From Acanthosepion esculentum (Eukaryota > Mollusca > Cephalopoda > Sepiida > Sepiidae): a DNA stretch of 64,000 nucleotides. The notes below the pieces were generated by a model. That model worked only from the letters and a program-made list of their open reading frames with translations. It ran no database searches and was not told where the DNA came from. How positions within the stretch are numbered: the first letter of the stretch is position 1; every line of letters begins with the position of its first letter. Shown here in pieces: positions 1-12,039 of this stretch. Where the stretch lies: assembly GCA_964036315.1 (NCBI GenBank), contig OZ038509.1:27054022-27118021 (forward strand), given 5' to 3'. A program made the position numbers and the translations under genes.

Positions 1-844
1 TTGAAGAAAAGTCAACACGGCAGATATCATAACAATGTCCACACAAAAAAAGAAAGAAACTTTCACGTTGAAGTAAAAGTAGATACATCATTTCACAGCC
101 CATTGATTTCATGAGAGAAAAGAAAACGCAGCTGAGAAGGAAAGAGATGAACATGTCATGGTTGAATAAACCTAACCTCAGTCAGCAAACGCAATTCTTT
201 GTTTGGCAGTCCAATACGGTTGTCATCAACTTGTTGAGAAAAGGTCATTATAAAAATGGAAAAAAATTGACAGATGAATGGTTCTATTTCTTTCTGATGT
301 GATAATGTTTCAGCAAGTGAGTTAGCAAAGAAAGGAAAGAAAAAGTGCTTGTTGCAAGTGTTTTTTTTATTTTTTACCATTAATAAGTATTAATTTTTTT
401 ACTAGTACTTTCATCTTTATTTTTATTAGATGAAGCATTGTCAGCCATTTTTATTAATTTTTGACTAGCATTTACTTTCATCTTCATTTTTTATTAGATT
501 GTTCTAAGGAACTTTCCACTATGGTACCTAAACTTTATGAATTGAAGTGCAGTACTAGATTAGCAGCTAGGTCTCATCATCTTGCAGTTAAAATGGCTGG
601 GATGTAATCACAAGTTCTATGCAAAGTTTCTTCTCTCGCACTTCTTGCTTGTGTAACTCTATTTTGGATTCTTGTTTCCTCAAAAATTTAAATGCAATGT
701 CAATCATTATCTTCTGTCTTCTTAATTCTTGTTTTTATTGTCTTCTCTCCTTAATAGTAGTTTTTCTCATATTCTCTAACACTCAGTAACCCATTGCATC
801 CTAGTGATTTGCCTCACGTGGAGTGAAATGATATATATAACGAC
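1..844. other. AT-rich sequence, no gene seen
   Basis: No coding region, RNA gene or complete mobile element is recognised. One isolated copy of the unit that forms the tandem array at 845-1258 lies at about 395-490. Confidence 0.5.
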
Positions 845-1258
845 TATTATTAATTTTTGACTAGTAATTAATTTCATCTTCATTTTTTATTAGCTGAAGC
901 ATTGTCAGCCATTATTATTAATTTTCAACTGGGATTTACTTTCATCTTCATTTTTTATTATCTCAAGCATTGTCAGACATTATTATTAATTTTCAACTGG
1001 GATTTACTTTCATCTTCATTTTTTATTAGCTGAAGCATTGTCAGACATTATTATTAATTATTGACTAGGATTTACTTTCATCTTCATTTTTTATTAGCTC
1101 AAGCATTGTCAGCTATTACTATTAATTTTCAACTAGGATTTACTTGCATCTTCATTTTTTTATTAGCTGAAGCATTGTCTGCCATTATTAATTATCGACT
1201 AGGATTTACTTTCATCTTCATTTTTTATTAGCTGAAGCATTGTCAGCCATTATTAAAT
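845..1258. repeat. 68-bp tandem repeat, about six units
   Basis: The string GCATTGTCAG recurs at about 897, 967, 1036, 1104, 1172 and 1238, spaced 66-69 bp. The sequence between is near-identical each time: a TTATTAATTTT stretch, then CATCTTCATTTTTTATTA. Units differ by a few substitutions. No coding role is visible. Confidence 0.85.
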
Positions 1259-2167
1259 TCTGACCTGTAAACTTTTTGTTTTAGCTATCAAAATAAAGAT
1301 AGAAGATATAAACTTCAAAATCTCATCAAAGGATGTGTATTTCTTAAAAAGGATAATTAAACTTTGCTTTATGGTTCCTCATGACCTAATTGGTAAGATG
1401 CACTCTTTATTCAAGTGCTTTCTATCTATCACTATTCCCGTCTATCTATATATATCTGTCTATTCTTTCCTATCTATCCATTCCTCTTCATATCTGCCCA
1501 ACTTGGCCAAAATCTACCTCAACCAGTATATATCTATATAAATTTATCAGTGTTTTTGTTTTTCTCTGATTATTGTCAATATTTCCAATGAATCCAATTT
1601 TCTAACTGACTGTTTCTCTTTCAGGCATTTGTCAAGAACGGTTTTCATCAAATATCTTGAAGCACATCTAAAATGAAAACTTACAAACATAAGGAATTTT
1701 CTACTTGCTGGAATATTTTTTATTTGGGTGGCAATCCATTTAATCGGCAACTTTAAGTGATTAAAAGCCAAATAAAAGTTAATTTTACAAATTGTCTGTC
1801 TTAAGAATTAATAAAATGCTATATAGTTTAAAATTTCTATTTCATAATTTTCAATCTATATCATAAAAGAAGAGTTGTCTCTCTGTCTAACACTGTTTGA
1901 TTTTACATGTTTGAGTGACATATATACACTTGTGCCATTTAATGCATACATACACATAATTTAGATGAGATTGAAATAAGATATTAAAATAATACATTTC
2001 TTTCCCACCCAGTCTGAACCATCTTTACCCGGGGCTGAGCAATAAAATCAAAATTGGAGAAAAAAAATAAAAAAAAATTTATTTTTTATAATTCCTATAT
2101 AGATATCTTGATGCAAGGTGTAATTTTGTTGATAATTTTAACATCAATTAAAAAAACAATGGAAGTA
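1259..2167. other. AT-rich sequence, no gene seen
   Basis: Short TATC-type runs occur at about 1420-1540. Nothing else is recognised. Confidence 0.4.
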
Positions 2168-4329
2168 CAGTGATAGCATGACTTATGAGTTCAATTCGTT
2201 CTGTAACAGAGCTCGTAACTCAAATTATTCGTATGTCAAATCAATTTGACCCATTGAAATGAATTGAAATGCCATTAATCTGTGCCAGAAAAACAAAAAA
2301 AAAAAACACTGAAAATTTCTTTGTTACATTTTTTTAAAAAATGTACTTATAAATAAAAAAATATTGTATAAAAACACAATACAATTGAATGTACTACAAT
2401 AAATTGATTTTATTAAGCATTTACCTTGGAGATTAGATGACTTGAAGATGCTGACAGAGGTGGAAGAGAAAGGCTGAACTGAATAACTGAGTTTTATTTG
2501 CTGATTTTTACCCCTTTTCACTATGCTTTCTTCACTTTCTGCAGGGCTTTTCAATCCTTTTCAGAATGAGTATACCAAGTATCATTAAATAGGTGCCGTC
2601 GCACGTTCAGCTGCAACTTTTTCTGGGTGTTTCTTTTGAATAAAGTCCAAAAGTTTCTCCCACATTCCCAACATTTTCTTTATCTTACTTGTAGAGTTAA
2701 CCTCATCTATTTGCTGCAAAACCTCCATGCCCTGCTGCGTCTGTAGCTTCTTTAGCTTCTCCATTGTCAGTTCCTCGGATTGCTTCTCGATAAGCTTGTT
2801 GACGTTGCCTTCATCCAAGTTCAGGCCAATGGACTTCCACTACTGCTTTAGGTTCAAGTCTTTCAAAGTCTGTTTCAGACCTCAACCTCAGGTCACAGCT
2901 TCTTCCATGCAGAGATCAAGATCATCTTTGCAACACCCTGTCAGGCCATATCTATAATTCTTAGGTATATCACAATGTTATAGTGGTCCTTCCAGAACTC
3001 ACAAAGGGTGAAGTTTGTGCTTTCCATCACCTCATAGCAGCGATGGAACAGGTGCTTGGTGAAGAGCTTCTTGAAATTTAGAAATCTCCTGCTGGTTCAT
3101 GGGCTGCAGCATAGGGGTGCTGTTGGGTGGAAGTAGAGAACCTTTATGAACTTGAACTCTTAAAGGATGTCATCTTTGAGGTTAGGTAGGTGAGCAGGTG
3201 CATTGTCAAGGACGAGAAGAGCTTTCAGGGGTAGGATACTTATTAACGTCAGGACCAAAAACCAAATTCACCCACTCCACAAAGAACTACCTGGTGACTC
3301 ACGCTCTCGAGTTTGCCTTACACATAACCTGCAGTTTTTCTTTCAGAATCTTATGTGACTTAAAGGTTCTGGGTTTTTCTGAATGATAAATGAGCAAGTT
3401 TAATCTTGCAGTCACTGCTTGCATTGGCAAGGGTTAGCCTATTCTTCATGTGTTTGTGGCCTGGCATCCTCTTCTCCTCTGCTGTTATATAAGTTTTCCT
3501 TGGCATCTTCTTTTAAAAAAGTCCTATCTCGTCACAGTTGTTGTGGTGGTGATGGTGGGTGGGTATATCCTTCGGCTGCTATAAATCCAGCAAAAGTTTT
3601 GAGGTAACCCTCAGTTGCCGTCATATCCGAGCTCGCTACCTCACCATCAGTGTAAATACCGATCCACTTGTTAAAATTCTCAAACCAGCTCTGACTGGCT
3701 TTAAACAGTTCACCTGATGCCTCGTCAGTCAAAGTGTCTGCTGCAGCAAATCAGTGTAAATAGCTCATTTCTTCTCACAGATTATAGCCTCTGTCACGGT
3801 ATCTCCTGTGTGCTGCTTCTCTGTCAACCATATGACCAACAACTTCTGCATATTTTCATGGATATATGTCCCGTTTAGAAATTATTTTAGTGCCTTTGGC
3901 TGACATTACAGCCTTTATTGACCCCTTCTGCTTTGCTAATTACACTCACACCTTGGCCATGTTTTTTGATAATTTCCTTAATTCAGAGCACATCGTCCGC
4001 TTCTTCATCTCGGCACTTTCCTTTGCACTCGCTTTCTTTGGACCCATGGTTTGAAAAATGAAGTTTTGTAAAATAACTGCAAGCACAAATGTGAGTGTAA
4101 CACTGATGCTTCCACTGCAAGCTAACCACTTAAAGTGAAGGAGTGAAACACGGGATGTTGGGCAGATGTTGCAGTGTTGGTCACACCAGCTAGCAGTGGT
4201 GGATCTGTAGCTGGCTCGTAACCCGAATTTTAGCTCTCGACACTAAGCAAAAAAACAAAACAAAAAAAAAACAGCCAAGAGATGGCTTGTATCTCAAAAA
4301 ACAAGTTGGGACAAGTCAAGGTAGCATTG
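2168..4329 (-). mobile_element. Tigger/pogo-type DNA transposon, inactive
   Basis: The left end reads CAGTGATAGCATGACTTATG at 2168. The right end, on the other strand, begins CAATGCTACCTTGACTTG at 4329, so the termini are related imperfect inverted repeats. TA dinucleotides at 2166-2167 and 4330-4331 match the TA target duplication of the IS630-Tc1-mariner/pogo superfamily. The left terminus also contains the 'gagttcaattcgttctg' and 'gagctcgtaactc' sub-terminal motifs typical of Tigger-like ends. The enclosed transposase gene is broken, and both termini have drifted, so the copy is old. Confidence 0.85.
2585..4047 (-). pseudogene. Tigger-like (pogo/jerky family) transposase, frameshifted
   Basis: On the minus strand a reading frame starts with an ATG at 4047 (MGPKKASAKESAEMKK), a basic N-terminus usual for this family. 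The DNA-binding region follows. Residues coded at 3532-3732 contain GELFKASQSWFENF, the CENP-B/Tigger helix-turn-helix domain, then 'FAGFIAAEGY', the segment just before the DDE domain. The C-terminus at 2585-2818 contains DEGNVNKLIEKQSEELT and KMLGMWEKLLDFI, characteristic of TIGD1-like proteins. These blocks lie in different frames with stops between them. Family assignment rests on recognised protein motifs; loss of function is seen directly. Confidence 0.85.
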
Positions 4330-5484
4330 TATTTACATTTTTCAAACCTGCATGTATATTTGTATTTTAAAAGAAAAAGGATGTTGCAATTTTTTGTTCT
4401 ATTAAATTTAAAAAAAAAATAGCTTAAATTACATAATTACTTCCAGAAATTAACCTTTAAGAGAAGGGGGTTCAATTTTTTTTTTTTTTTAATCAATTCA
4501 CCTCAAGCAAAGCAATAATGCCACTAAAATGCAAGGGGCAACTGGGAGTGAAAGAGAATGAAAAAACTTTAGAAGGAACTAGAAACCCAATCCTAAACAG
4601 GGAACAAGAGATAAATCTCTACTCCTGTTCAAAAGGCTGAGGCGGAGTGCGAACTCAGTGATAAGTAAACCTAACTACTCCTGTTGAGGAGGAGAAAAAA
4701 AAAAAAAAATTCACAATGCAAGGCCAATGCTAAAATGGTCCCTTACTTTGTGTCCATATTTATTCACAACCGGACCTTTTTCATTAATCCATTATTAAAG
4801 TATTGCAGCCTAAAATGAATAAAAAAAAAAAAAACAAACTTTGCCTTTTCTTTTTCTGTGCAACTATTAACTCAATTCAAGCTTTACATCAAAATAGAAA
4901 GGTTTCTTCTGGCATTATACATATTTAAAATTGTATCTCTAATTTCAAAACAGGGATGTATTTCAGCAAATATTGCTGTTTTCGAAATAATTTCAATATA
5001 AATTTTATGTGGTAAATTTTTATTCTTAAAAATGTATATAAAAGTAGGCTCATCCAATCAGTGGCTAGTATTAATTTAAAACTGTATAACGCCTAAGCAT
5101 TATTTAGAATTCTAATGATTTTTCTTGGAAAAGGGTCTAGCCTTCATTGGGCAACCATGTGACCCCCAGAAGGTATAAAAACTAAAGCGCATGAATCATG
5201 CGCCAGTGAGACTAGAAGCTTCCAACTGGAAATCTGAAACTTTTTGTGAGAATTCCAGCCGAATATCGTGAAGCTAAACAAACCTTTCTCAAATACTGCA
5301 TCAGAAACTTTACTGCTCACTACAAAAAAGAAGCTGCATCTACTCTTGTAAAAACTACACAAGTAATGTACTAAAAACAAAAACTTTTTTTCTCACACAA
5401 TTTCAAGTTACAACCTTTTCTAAAAAAAATACCCGGCACATTTCACAAAGAAAAAAATATATCAAGTGATAATTCTATTTCAAT
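4330..5484. other. Mostly unassigned sequence with one LINE-like tail
   Basis: Apart from the fragment at 4478-4700, no gene is recognised. At 5168-5230 a TATAAAAA box precedes a moderately GC-rich stretch (GCGCATGAATCATGCGCC, an 18-base perfect palindrome except its centre). It could be a promoter or LTR remnant, but no matching second LTR was found. Confidence 0.3.
4478..4700 (-). mobile_element. LINE 3'-tail-like repeat fragment, copy 1
   Basis: A poly-T run at about 4478-4492 is followed by CACCTCAAGCAAAGCAATAATGCC and then a stretch with ACTTTAGAAGGAACTAGAAA. The same arrangement is found at 49766-49975 and, reversed, at 56880-56982. The first bases resemble the reversed 3' end of the LINE fragments at 14.5 and 23.2 kb (CACCCCAAGCAAGG). 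I read it as the 3' tail of a related non-LTR element inserted in minus orientation. Confidence 0.5.
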
Positions 5485-6203
5485 AACAAATTTATCTGTC
5501 TATATTTCTGAGATGAGGTATTATGTACATTATTTACATCATTTGGACTATTGTCCTCATCTTTGTTGCCATATTTATCACAACGTTTCGGACATTGTAC
5601 ACTCCAGCCTTCTTCAGTATCTGCCTATACTTCTGCGATGAGGTATTATGTACACTATTTACATTATTTGGACTATTGTCCTCATCTTTGTTGCCATATT
5701 TAGTACAATGTTCTGGCCCTTCAGTATCTGTCTATATTTCTGAGATGAGGTATTATGTACACTATTTACATTATTTGGACTATTGTCCTCATCTTTGTTG
5801 CCATATTTATCACAACGTTTCGGACGTTGTACGCTCCGGCCTTCTTCAGTATCTGTCTATATTTCTGAGATGAGGTATTGTGTACATTTCCTCAAGGACA
5901 CATGGCACAGTGGATAAAGGCGTTAGTTAGATCCAGTGACAGGACCCAAAGAGTGTGAGTTCAATACCTGGCTAAGGCAGTGGAGAACTTTCAGAGGGAA
6001 ATTAACAGGAGATAACTGACATTCATTAAACATGGCATGTGGAACTAGAACAGTCTACCCCAGTGAGCGAAATAAAGGGTTCAGTTCAACATTCCAACCA
6101 CCTGAAGAAGGCCGGAGTGTACAACAGCCGAAACGTTGTAATAAATATGGCGACAAAGATGAGGACAATAGTTTGAATAATGTAAATAATGAACAAATTT
6201 ATC
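5485..6203 (+). mobile_element. Penelope-like family A element, copy A1, with 12-bp target duplication
   Basis: The element (5497-6191) is bracketed by the 12-bp direct repeat AACAAATTTATC at 5485-5496 and 6192-6203. Its left part is three to four tandem, inverted copies of a terminal arm, each starting CTGTCTATATTTCTGAG (about 5497, 5622, 5728, 5851). A tRNA-like segment follows at 5885-5975 (GGCACAGTGGATAAAGG, then GAGTTCAATACC). A direct arm follows with CCTGAAGAAGGCCGG and CCGAAACGTTGTAA. One pair of target duplications encloses the whole compound structure, so it entered as one unit. Assignment to Penelope-like elements rests on copies A2 and A4, which keep a coding tail. Confidence 0.7.
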
Positions 6204-7077
6204 ATCTTGCAAGTTCGCATACCAGACTCACAACATATGTTAAATTCATTCATTTCCGTATTTATTATTTTAAGTTCTATTTTTTAATATGTGATGTAAT
6301 TGTAATGAATATAAAAAAAGAAACCTCTCTGCAAAACCATTCAAAGTTAAAGACAGACAACTTTGTTAGTTTTATAAAAATATTCTTGCGAGCAAAATTT
6401 ACTGATTTGTTTTAAAAGAACAGTATTTTATAATTTAAAAACTGATTTACAAAACGAAACAAATCAAAACATCCAATTTTACATTGACTGAAATGTTCCA
6501 AGACAAAACACAGTTTTGTGTAATATTCAGTTACAGAAATTATTATGAACAATACCTTTTAAAAGAAAGGAGGGAAACTTTCCTGAGAGCAAACAAAAGA
6601 AAAACGTAAAAAGCCCCAAAAGATACAATCTCTCTGAATTTTATTTCAGCAACAACAAAGGTAAATTTTTGTATATAAATTCAAATATCTCTTTCTCATA
6701 TACAAAAGAGTCATTTTGAAATTTTTGAGAATGTTATTATTGACCTTGTGCCAGGCGGACAACGAAATTTAAATGTTTGTAGAGTTTTCTTCACACAGAC
6801 TAATCAGTTATAATTAACCAAAAAATAATAAAAAGCCTTCTGATAATATTTTTTCTAAAATCAATACTCTTAACTCTGCAAGGCATACATTGGCAATCAA
6901 GCCACCACTTTAGAACGATTTGTTCCTCATTTATGATGTAATATTTGACCAAAACTAAAATAATTCTTGAAAAATTAAAATCATATTTGGACAAAGCAGG
7001 TCAAATAATAAAAATAGATTTCCAGAGAAAATTTTATGAATTCACCTTCAATTTTAATCAGAGTAGTTTTAACTTAG
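6204..7077. other. AT-rich sequence, no gene seen
   Basis: No coding, RNA or repeat structure is recognised. Confidence 0.4.
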
Positions 7078-7540
7078 TGTTGGGGCCAGAAATAAAGACA
7101 CAAAGAGAGCAATTGAGTTAAACAAATATATTAACAGAAAAACATTAATAAAATCATATACAAACAAGCAAGAATGTTAAGCTGACTGCTGGAAACTACA
7201 TGGTATTTACTTGACCCCCCACTGAGTCAGGTTGTGATACAAGGTCAGTTTTTAACACGGGGATGTGTTTTTACTCGGGCAGCTGGTCTTAGCTAGTCAT
7301 AGCTTGTCCAAGCTGGTCCAAACTGGTCATAGCCGGTCCAAGCTAGTCATAGCCGTGATACCACCAGCACAGGCACAGAGCCCTGTGACCGATAAGTATC
7401 CGAATGCATACACCCCTGCAAGGAGGAATTTACGCACTCTGCTGGAAATTACACTCTCTAAAAGCAGTACCTGCCCTCATTTGTAACAGGGAGAGTCCAT
7501 CTGTGCATGGGTAAATTACCATAACATATTTTCATCATCA
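7078..7540. repeat. Dispersed repeat family B, copy 1
   Basis: It starts GGGGCCAGAAATAAAGAC and contains GAGTTAAACAAATA, GCTGACTGCTGGAAAC and GGGAGAGTCCAT. The same ordered blocks are found at 43205-43420. About 250 bp, including short direct repeats of the AGCTGGTC/TAGTCATAGC type (7280-7360), lie inside this copy and are absent from the other. The class of element is unknown. Confidence 0.65.
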
Positions 7541-8536
7541 TTAGAGAGCATTGTATACCTGTGGTACTTCCCAAAAAAGATCAGCATAAACGAAATGAAA
7601 AGAACCTTTTTCTGTTTTATTAATTAACTAGGAGTAAAGTCCGGCGTTGCCCAGGAGTAAACTTCCTCTGAATACTCATACTCATTTTGTACACGCATGT
7701 AAGGCTGAAGTCTATCAGAACTGATGGCCACCCACGTAAAAACGTAATGTACACAAGTTGTCGGTATTCATCAGCACAACAGAAGAAAAAATTGTAAGGT
7801 CAAAATTAAAATGGTCAAGTTCAGTACAAACACAGGCTTTAGGAAGTTTTTGGTGAGTGGCAGATGGCTTCGTATTCCGATGAGATGATTTTATTATCCC
7901 TGAGTGCAAGACATTACATGAAGCCCTGTGTCAGTTGCAACATAGTAAAACGCAATAGCGTGAAAGGGAGACGCGTCTTTTTCCCAAAAGACGGCGCTGT
8001 CACTACCGCAAACAGAACCACATAACAGAAGTATCAGGGTGAGTACTTGTAAGTGGCACAAATTTTTTTGTAGTTTTTAATAGCCAGTTGGGGTGAACAT
8101 GAAGCGTACGTAGCGTTACCTAAAACAGCCCTTATGGTAAGGGGAGAAACACACCAACGGTGTACGGCAGAGAACGCATATTATAACTCTGCAGGCTGCT
8201 CTTCTTTTATCATCCCACTTCTTTTTGCTGAGGTCTGAAACCCGTGGACGCACTCGACTTCTCTGACAATTAAATGAATCCACCTTCCCACGTATTGGTT
8301 TTGTGTTGCAACTGAATATGGTTACGTGGTTGATATGTAAGTGCAAATGCAGCTATGGCAGGGTTGAAGTGATAAGGGACCATCTGGTGAGCAAGACAAC
8401 CTTTAATGAAATGTCTTAGTAATGGCAAGCGGATACTACGATGGCCTTTAAATGAACTGGGTTCAAAAATGAAGGAACCTACGATGCAGCTGACATAAAG
8501 ATGTGTACATTGTGTTTAAACGTGACCAACCATGGG

Positions 8537-9302
8537 CTATAGGACTTCTGTGTAGGTAATATTTTTAGCTTTGTTTGTTGGAGAGTAAACATAAACATTA
8601 TCCTTACTCCATACTCGGGAGCAGCCTATGTAAAGCTGTCCATGGGCAAAACACGGTTCACCTAAATGCAGACCCGCGATGCTGTGCGTCTGTCCTTGCA
8701 ATTTGGCCATTGTTGCTGAGCCGTGCTCGCTGTACCCCAGGGCTTTCTGAAGCTCTGGCAGACGCAGTAGATCTGGAATTCCTCAAACGATGATTAGCGG
8801 TCTGCACAGGACTTTCTAAAGCTCTGGCAGATGCAGCAGCGCTGGCATTTCTTAAATGACAAATAGCGGTTTGTTGAGGTTGTTCCGAAACCCTGGAAGA
8901 TGCTGTAGCCCTAGCATTCTTAAGACAACACGAAGTGGCTTCTTCAGGGCCTTCTAAAGCTCTAGAACATGCTGGTATTCCTTAAACGCCAAAGGATTGT
9001 CTATGTTGGGGACTCGGAAGCCCTGGCCCTAGAAATGTGTATTGCGTCCTGTGAATTCTGTACTAAACGCTCTTCAGTTTAAAGTCTAGCGTGTCGTGAT
9101 GACATAACTGATGCCAGCCTTTCAGTCTGTTCAGCGGTACTTTCTGCAGAGATACGGGCAGCAGAGCATGAGCCATCTGAGAAAGGCACAACGAAGTTTG
9201 CTCTATGGTTTCACTTGCCCTTGCTGCTCTTGTAGCGGAGGCAGCAGCTGTGCGTTGTCCAAAAAGTTTTCTTCTCTTAGGCGGCATTTTAACCAATTTT
9301 AA
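8537..9302 (-). pseudogene. Helitron Rep/helicase protein remnant: N-terminus joined to helicase C-terminus
   Basis: A minus-strand ATG near 9282 opens MPPKRRKLFGQRTAAASA, followed by ARASETIEQ, the basic repeat-rich N-terminus often seen in Helitron proteins. Downstream, in shifting frames, two or three degenerate modules with the pattern ASARA.E...QT follow (about 8700-9000). At 8537-8668 the frame reads LGEPCFAHGQLYIGCSRV and then NVYVYSPTNKAKN before a stop at 8537-8539. That is the signature end of Pif1/Helitron helicases. The roughly thousand residues that should lie between the two parts are gone. The product cannot be functional. Confidence 0.75.
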
Positions 9303-11051
9303 AAAGGCAAACATAATAAAAGGTATGTAGGTTTTTTGAGTGCAAAACATATGTGTAGTCTAAACGTAGGCAGGTTAGAGGGATCCCAAAGATGTATGTA
9401 ACTGTATCAACAGGGGATCGAAGACAAAAAAAGTAAAGTTTAAAAAATTCAACTAAAGCTAAAATGGTAGTAGGCAATTTGGGAAGTAAATTCAATAAAC
9501 ACGGAAACTGATGTAGTTATAACCAAGAAGTAAAACAACAGTTTGGATACATAATCAACAACTTGCGGTTTCCGTAAGAAGCAAATGAAGTGATCCAAGT
9601 GCGGGACAGTAATCGCTGAAGTGTGAACACGCATGCAAGTTATGGTATAAAGAGGCAGTTGGCCGGTTGACCTTGAGTGCACATACTAAGGTGACGTACG
9701 TATGCACATGCACACGTGTGCGTAAGAGAACTACTCACACGTATGATTGGATGGGCCCATGGTTAAATGCTTGTAACCGTGCCAATGAGCTTGCAACAAC
9801 CTTGAACAGTTGACGTGATTGGTTAACCTCTAGCTGGGTTAGTCAAAGCAGTGCACAGTGGTGGATGACGTTTCAAAACAGTATCTGGCGACTTTATTGT
9901 ATCGGGTTTTTTATTGATAAATATGAAAGCTATGTAGTTCCTTAGTCCCAAAATAGCCTTTTTGATTTACGTCGTCACCGATGTAGCAGAGTCTCTCAAA
10001 GTCAGCCAATCAGAATTTTCTTTGAAAATTTTGAGAAGCCAAGAGATACGAGGCAGTTTTATTGATCAAAAGTTGAAAATACAAGCGTTTTTACACTTCT
10101 TACGAACAAAATTTGAAGCAATATTAATTTCGTTTGCTGATGGATGATGAAGGCATTTAAGTAGCACAAATTTAGATGAAAGCGTGTAAGAACTTTTTTT
10201 GGGCAGTGATGCATAGTAGTAAAATTATAGCGAGTAGGTGCCTTTTGCTACACGTAAATGGCATGCAAAGACATAACAGTCCCGCGGTGTCTCCTCGAAT
10301 GAAAAAATGCAATCAAATGTGAAAAATTGGATAATTGGGGGGTGGGGAGTGATTCTGTCCACTTGGCTTAAAAGTGGTGGCATGAAGTGGCATGAAATGT
10401 GTTAGTGATTGCTCACTGAATTCAATCCTATGCTTTAGTAGGTGTAATGGGCTACAAACACCTAGAAAGCAGCAGTTTCATCATTTTTTTACTGATTTTT
10501 CTGGTAAAATTTGACATGTAGCTTTGTAAATCCCTTTTAAAATGGCCTTGACATTTACTTTACTGTGCAAATGCAGAAAACATGGAAAGTAATGCATGCC
10601 TGCATTGAAACATTAAAAGATCCTTTTTAAAAACCATGGTATGAACGTTAAATCCTGAAATAAAAGTAGAGTACCTTAAACCTCTTTTTGGAGTGCAAAG
10701 TTCGGTTGTGACAGAAATCCTTCATTGTTTTAACTTTTGCATCCAAAACCAAAATATGGCCATTCTTGTTCTTTCTTATTCCCATATAAGCACTTAAATC
10801 CGACTTTTTTCTAATTATGTCACCGCTATTAATTCTGACATGAAAAGTGCCCATATCTGCTTGTGTGCAGTGAATGCACATAATTACACACGTGTGCGTC
10901 TGATCAAAAATAAAAAAACGATAATAATGATTTAAATCAATTTTTGGCGTTGTCAAAACCTCCACAGGACCATTAGCAGTAACTGATCAAATCTTGTTGA
11001 AAAATGTAGGAGATCCGATCAAACACATAAACAAACACACACACATTCTGC

Positions 11052-11057
<6 letters not shown>

Positions 11058-11091
<34 letters not shown>
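11058..11091. repeat. TA microsatellite at the Helitron 5' end
   Basis: About 17 TA units, located directly inside the 5' terminus of the Helitron. Confidence 0.9.
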
Positions 11092-11093
<2 letters not shown>

Positions 11094-12039
11094 TAATTAT
11101 ATAAGATTAATTATAGTGTCAAAAATAATTATAATAAAGTAATTATAAAAATTTTTAATTATCATTAATTCACTCTTTCTAATCCAATGAAAATTTACCC
11201 TAATTTTCTCCTCTACACACACAACAAACATAGGACATTCTATCAGAAAGGCAGCCAACACGGACAAGCCATCAACACATATGTCAACAAAAATTTCAAC
11301 TCCTTTTCTAGGCCATTTTAGTAACTATCTCTTAGCACTCTACAAAAATTTGAAGTAAGAAAACCCGAGATATTTCTTGTATTTTCTAACTAAATTATCT
11401 GGACACTCATCACACACATCTATAAAATACTTACAAGAAAGACGGTATACACTTTACTTATTCTTTATTGTCAGATTCCGATCCATATTTGATTTACATT
11501 TGACCCCCAAACTCATAATTTTACTCAGTATTACTCAGTCTCTAGTGTCTCCAATATCACATAACAACCAGATAATAAACTAAAATTTACTAAAATAAAA
11601 TTTCTTCCCCACAAGGTTATTTACCTTACCTCCTCGCGAGGGCAGGATGTGGCACAAGGCCGTTTTTAATGCGGTGAAAAACCAAGCCCGTAGACTCGGG
11701 CAAAAATTCCCTGTAGACCCCATAAAAAACGTCTGTCTACCATCCTAGACAAGACTCTGCCCTTCGGCACAGCCTCGTCTGGGTTGTTCTCTGCCCGAAG
11801 GCAGAGAGTTCGACGAGCATAGCTGGAGACAAATCTCCAACTAATTGCTGAAGCAAGTTTTCCTCCCCACAAGATCTTAAAAAAGGGTTAGCTTCATTTT
11901 TATACTCTTGGGTATTGTTTATCAAAAGACTAATAAATTTTCTGGGAAAACAGAATTTGATTTTCATCTCAACATAAAAAGGCTTGAAGAAAAGACTAGA
12001 ATTTGAAATTTCAAACTGATATCCTTCATTCAGTTCATA
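11094..12039. other. Unassigned sequence with a GC-rich island (11600-11880)
   Basis: Most is AT-rich and blank. The island at about 11630-11860 contains a 7-bp-stem hairpin (CTCTGCC-CGAA-GGCAGAG, 11791-11808) and similar copies of CTCTGCCC. CCCCACAAGGT and CCCCACAAGATC sit near its two edges. It looks like part of a mobile element, but I could not identify it. Confidence 0.35.

Larger units (their letters stand above)
7628..11093 (-). mobile_element. Internally deleted Helitron with both termini
   Basis: Read on the minus strand, the element begins TCTATATATA at 11093 and ends CTGGGCAACGCCGGAC ... CTAG at 7628. A 5' TC, a 3' CTRR preceded by a GC-rich imperfect hairpin, and insertion between host A and host T (11094 and 7627) are the defining Helitron features; all are present. 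Just inside the 5' end a TA run leads to AAAAGGCAGAATGTGTGTG. Inside lie an N-terminal fragment and the extreme C-terminus of a Helitron helicase, with the Rep nuclease and most of the helicase missing. The 3466-bp copy is therefore non-autonomous. Base composition at 7.9-9.7 kb is clearly less AT-rich than the flanks. Confidence 0.75.

Noticed and set aside
1420..1545. Possible small coding frame at 1335-1541
   Set aside because: It overlaps TATC/CTAT simple repeat and has no conserved feature.
10648..10965. 105-codon minus-strand frame inside the Helitron
   Set aside because: No motif, splice site or repeat support; kept only as a remark on possible captured DNA.
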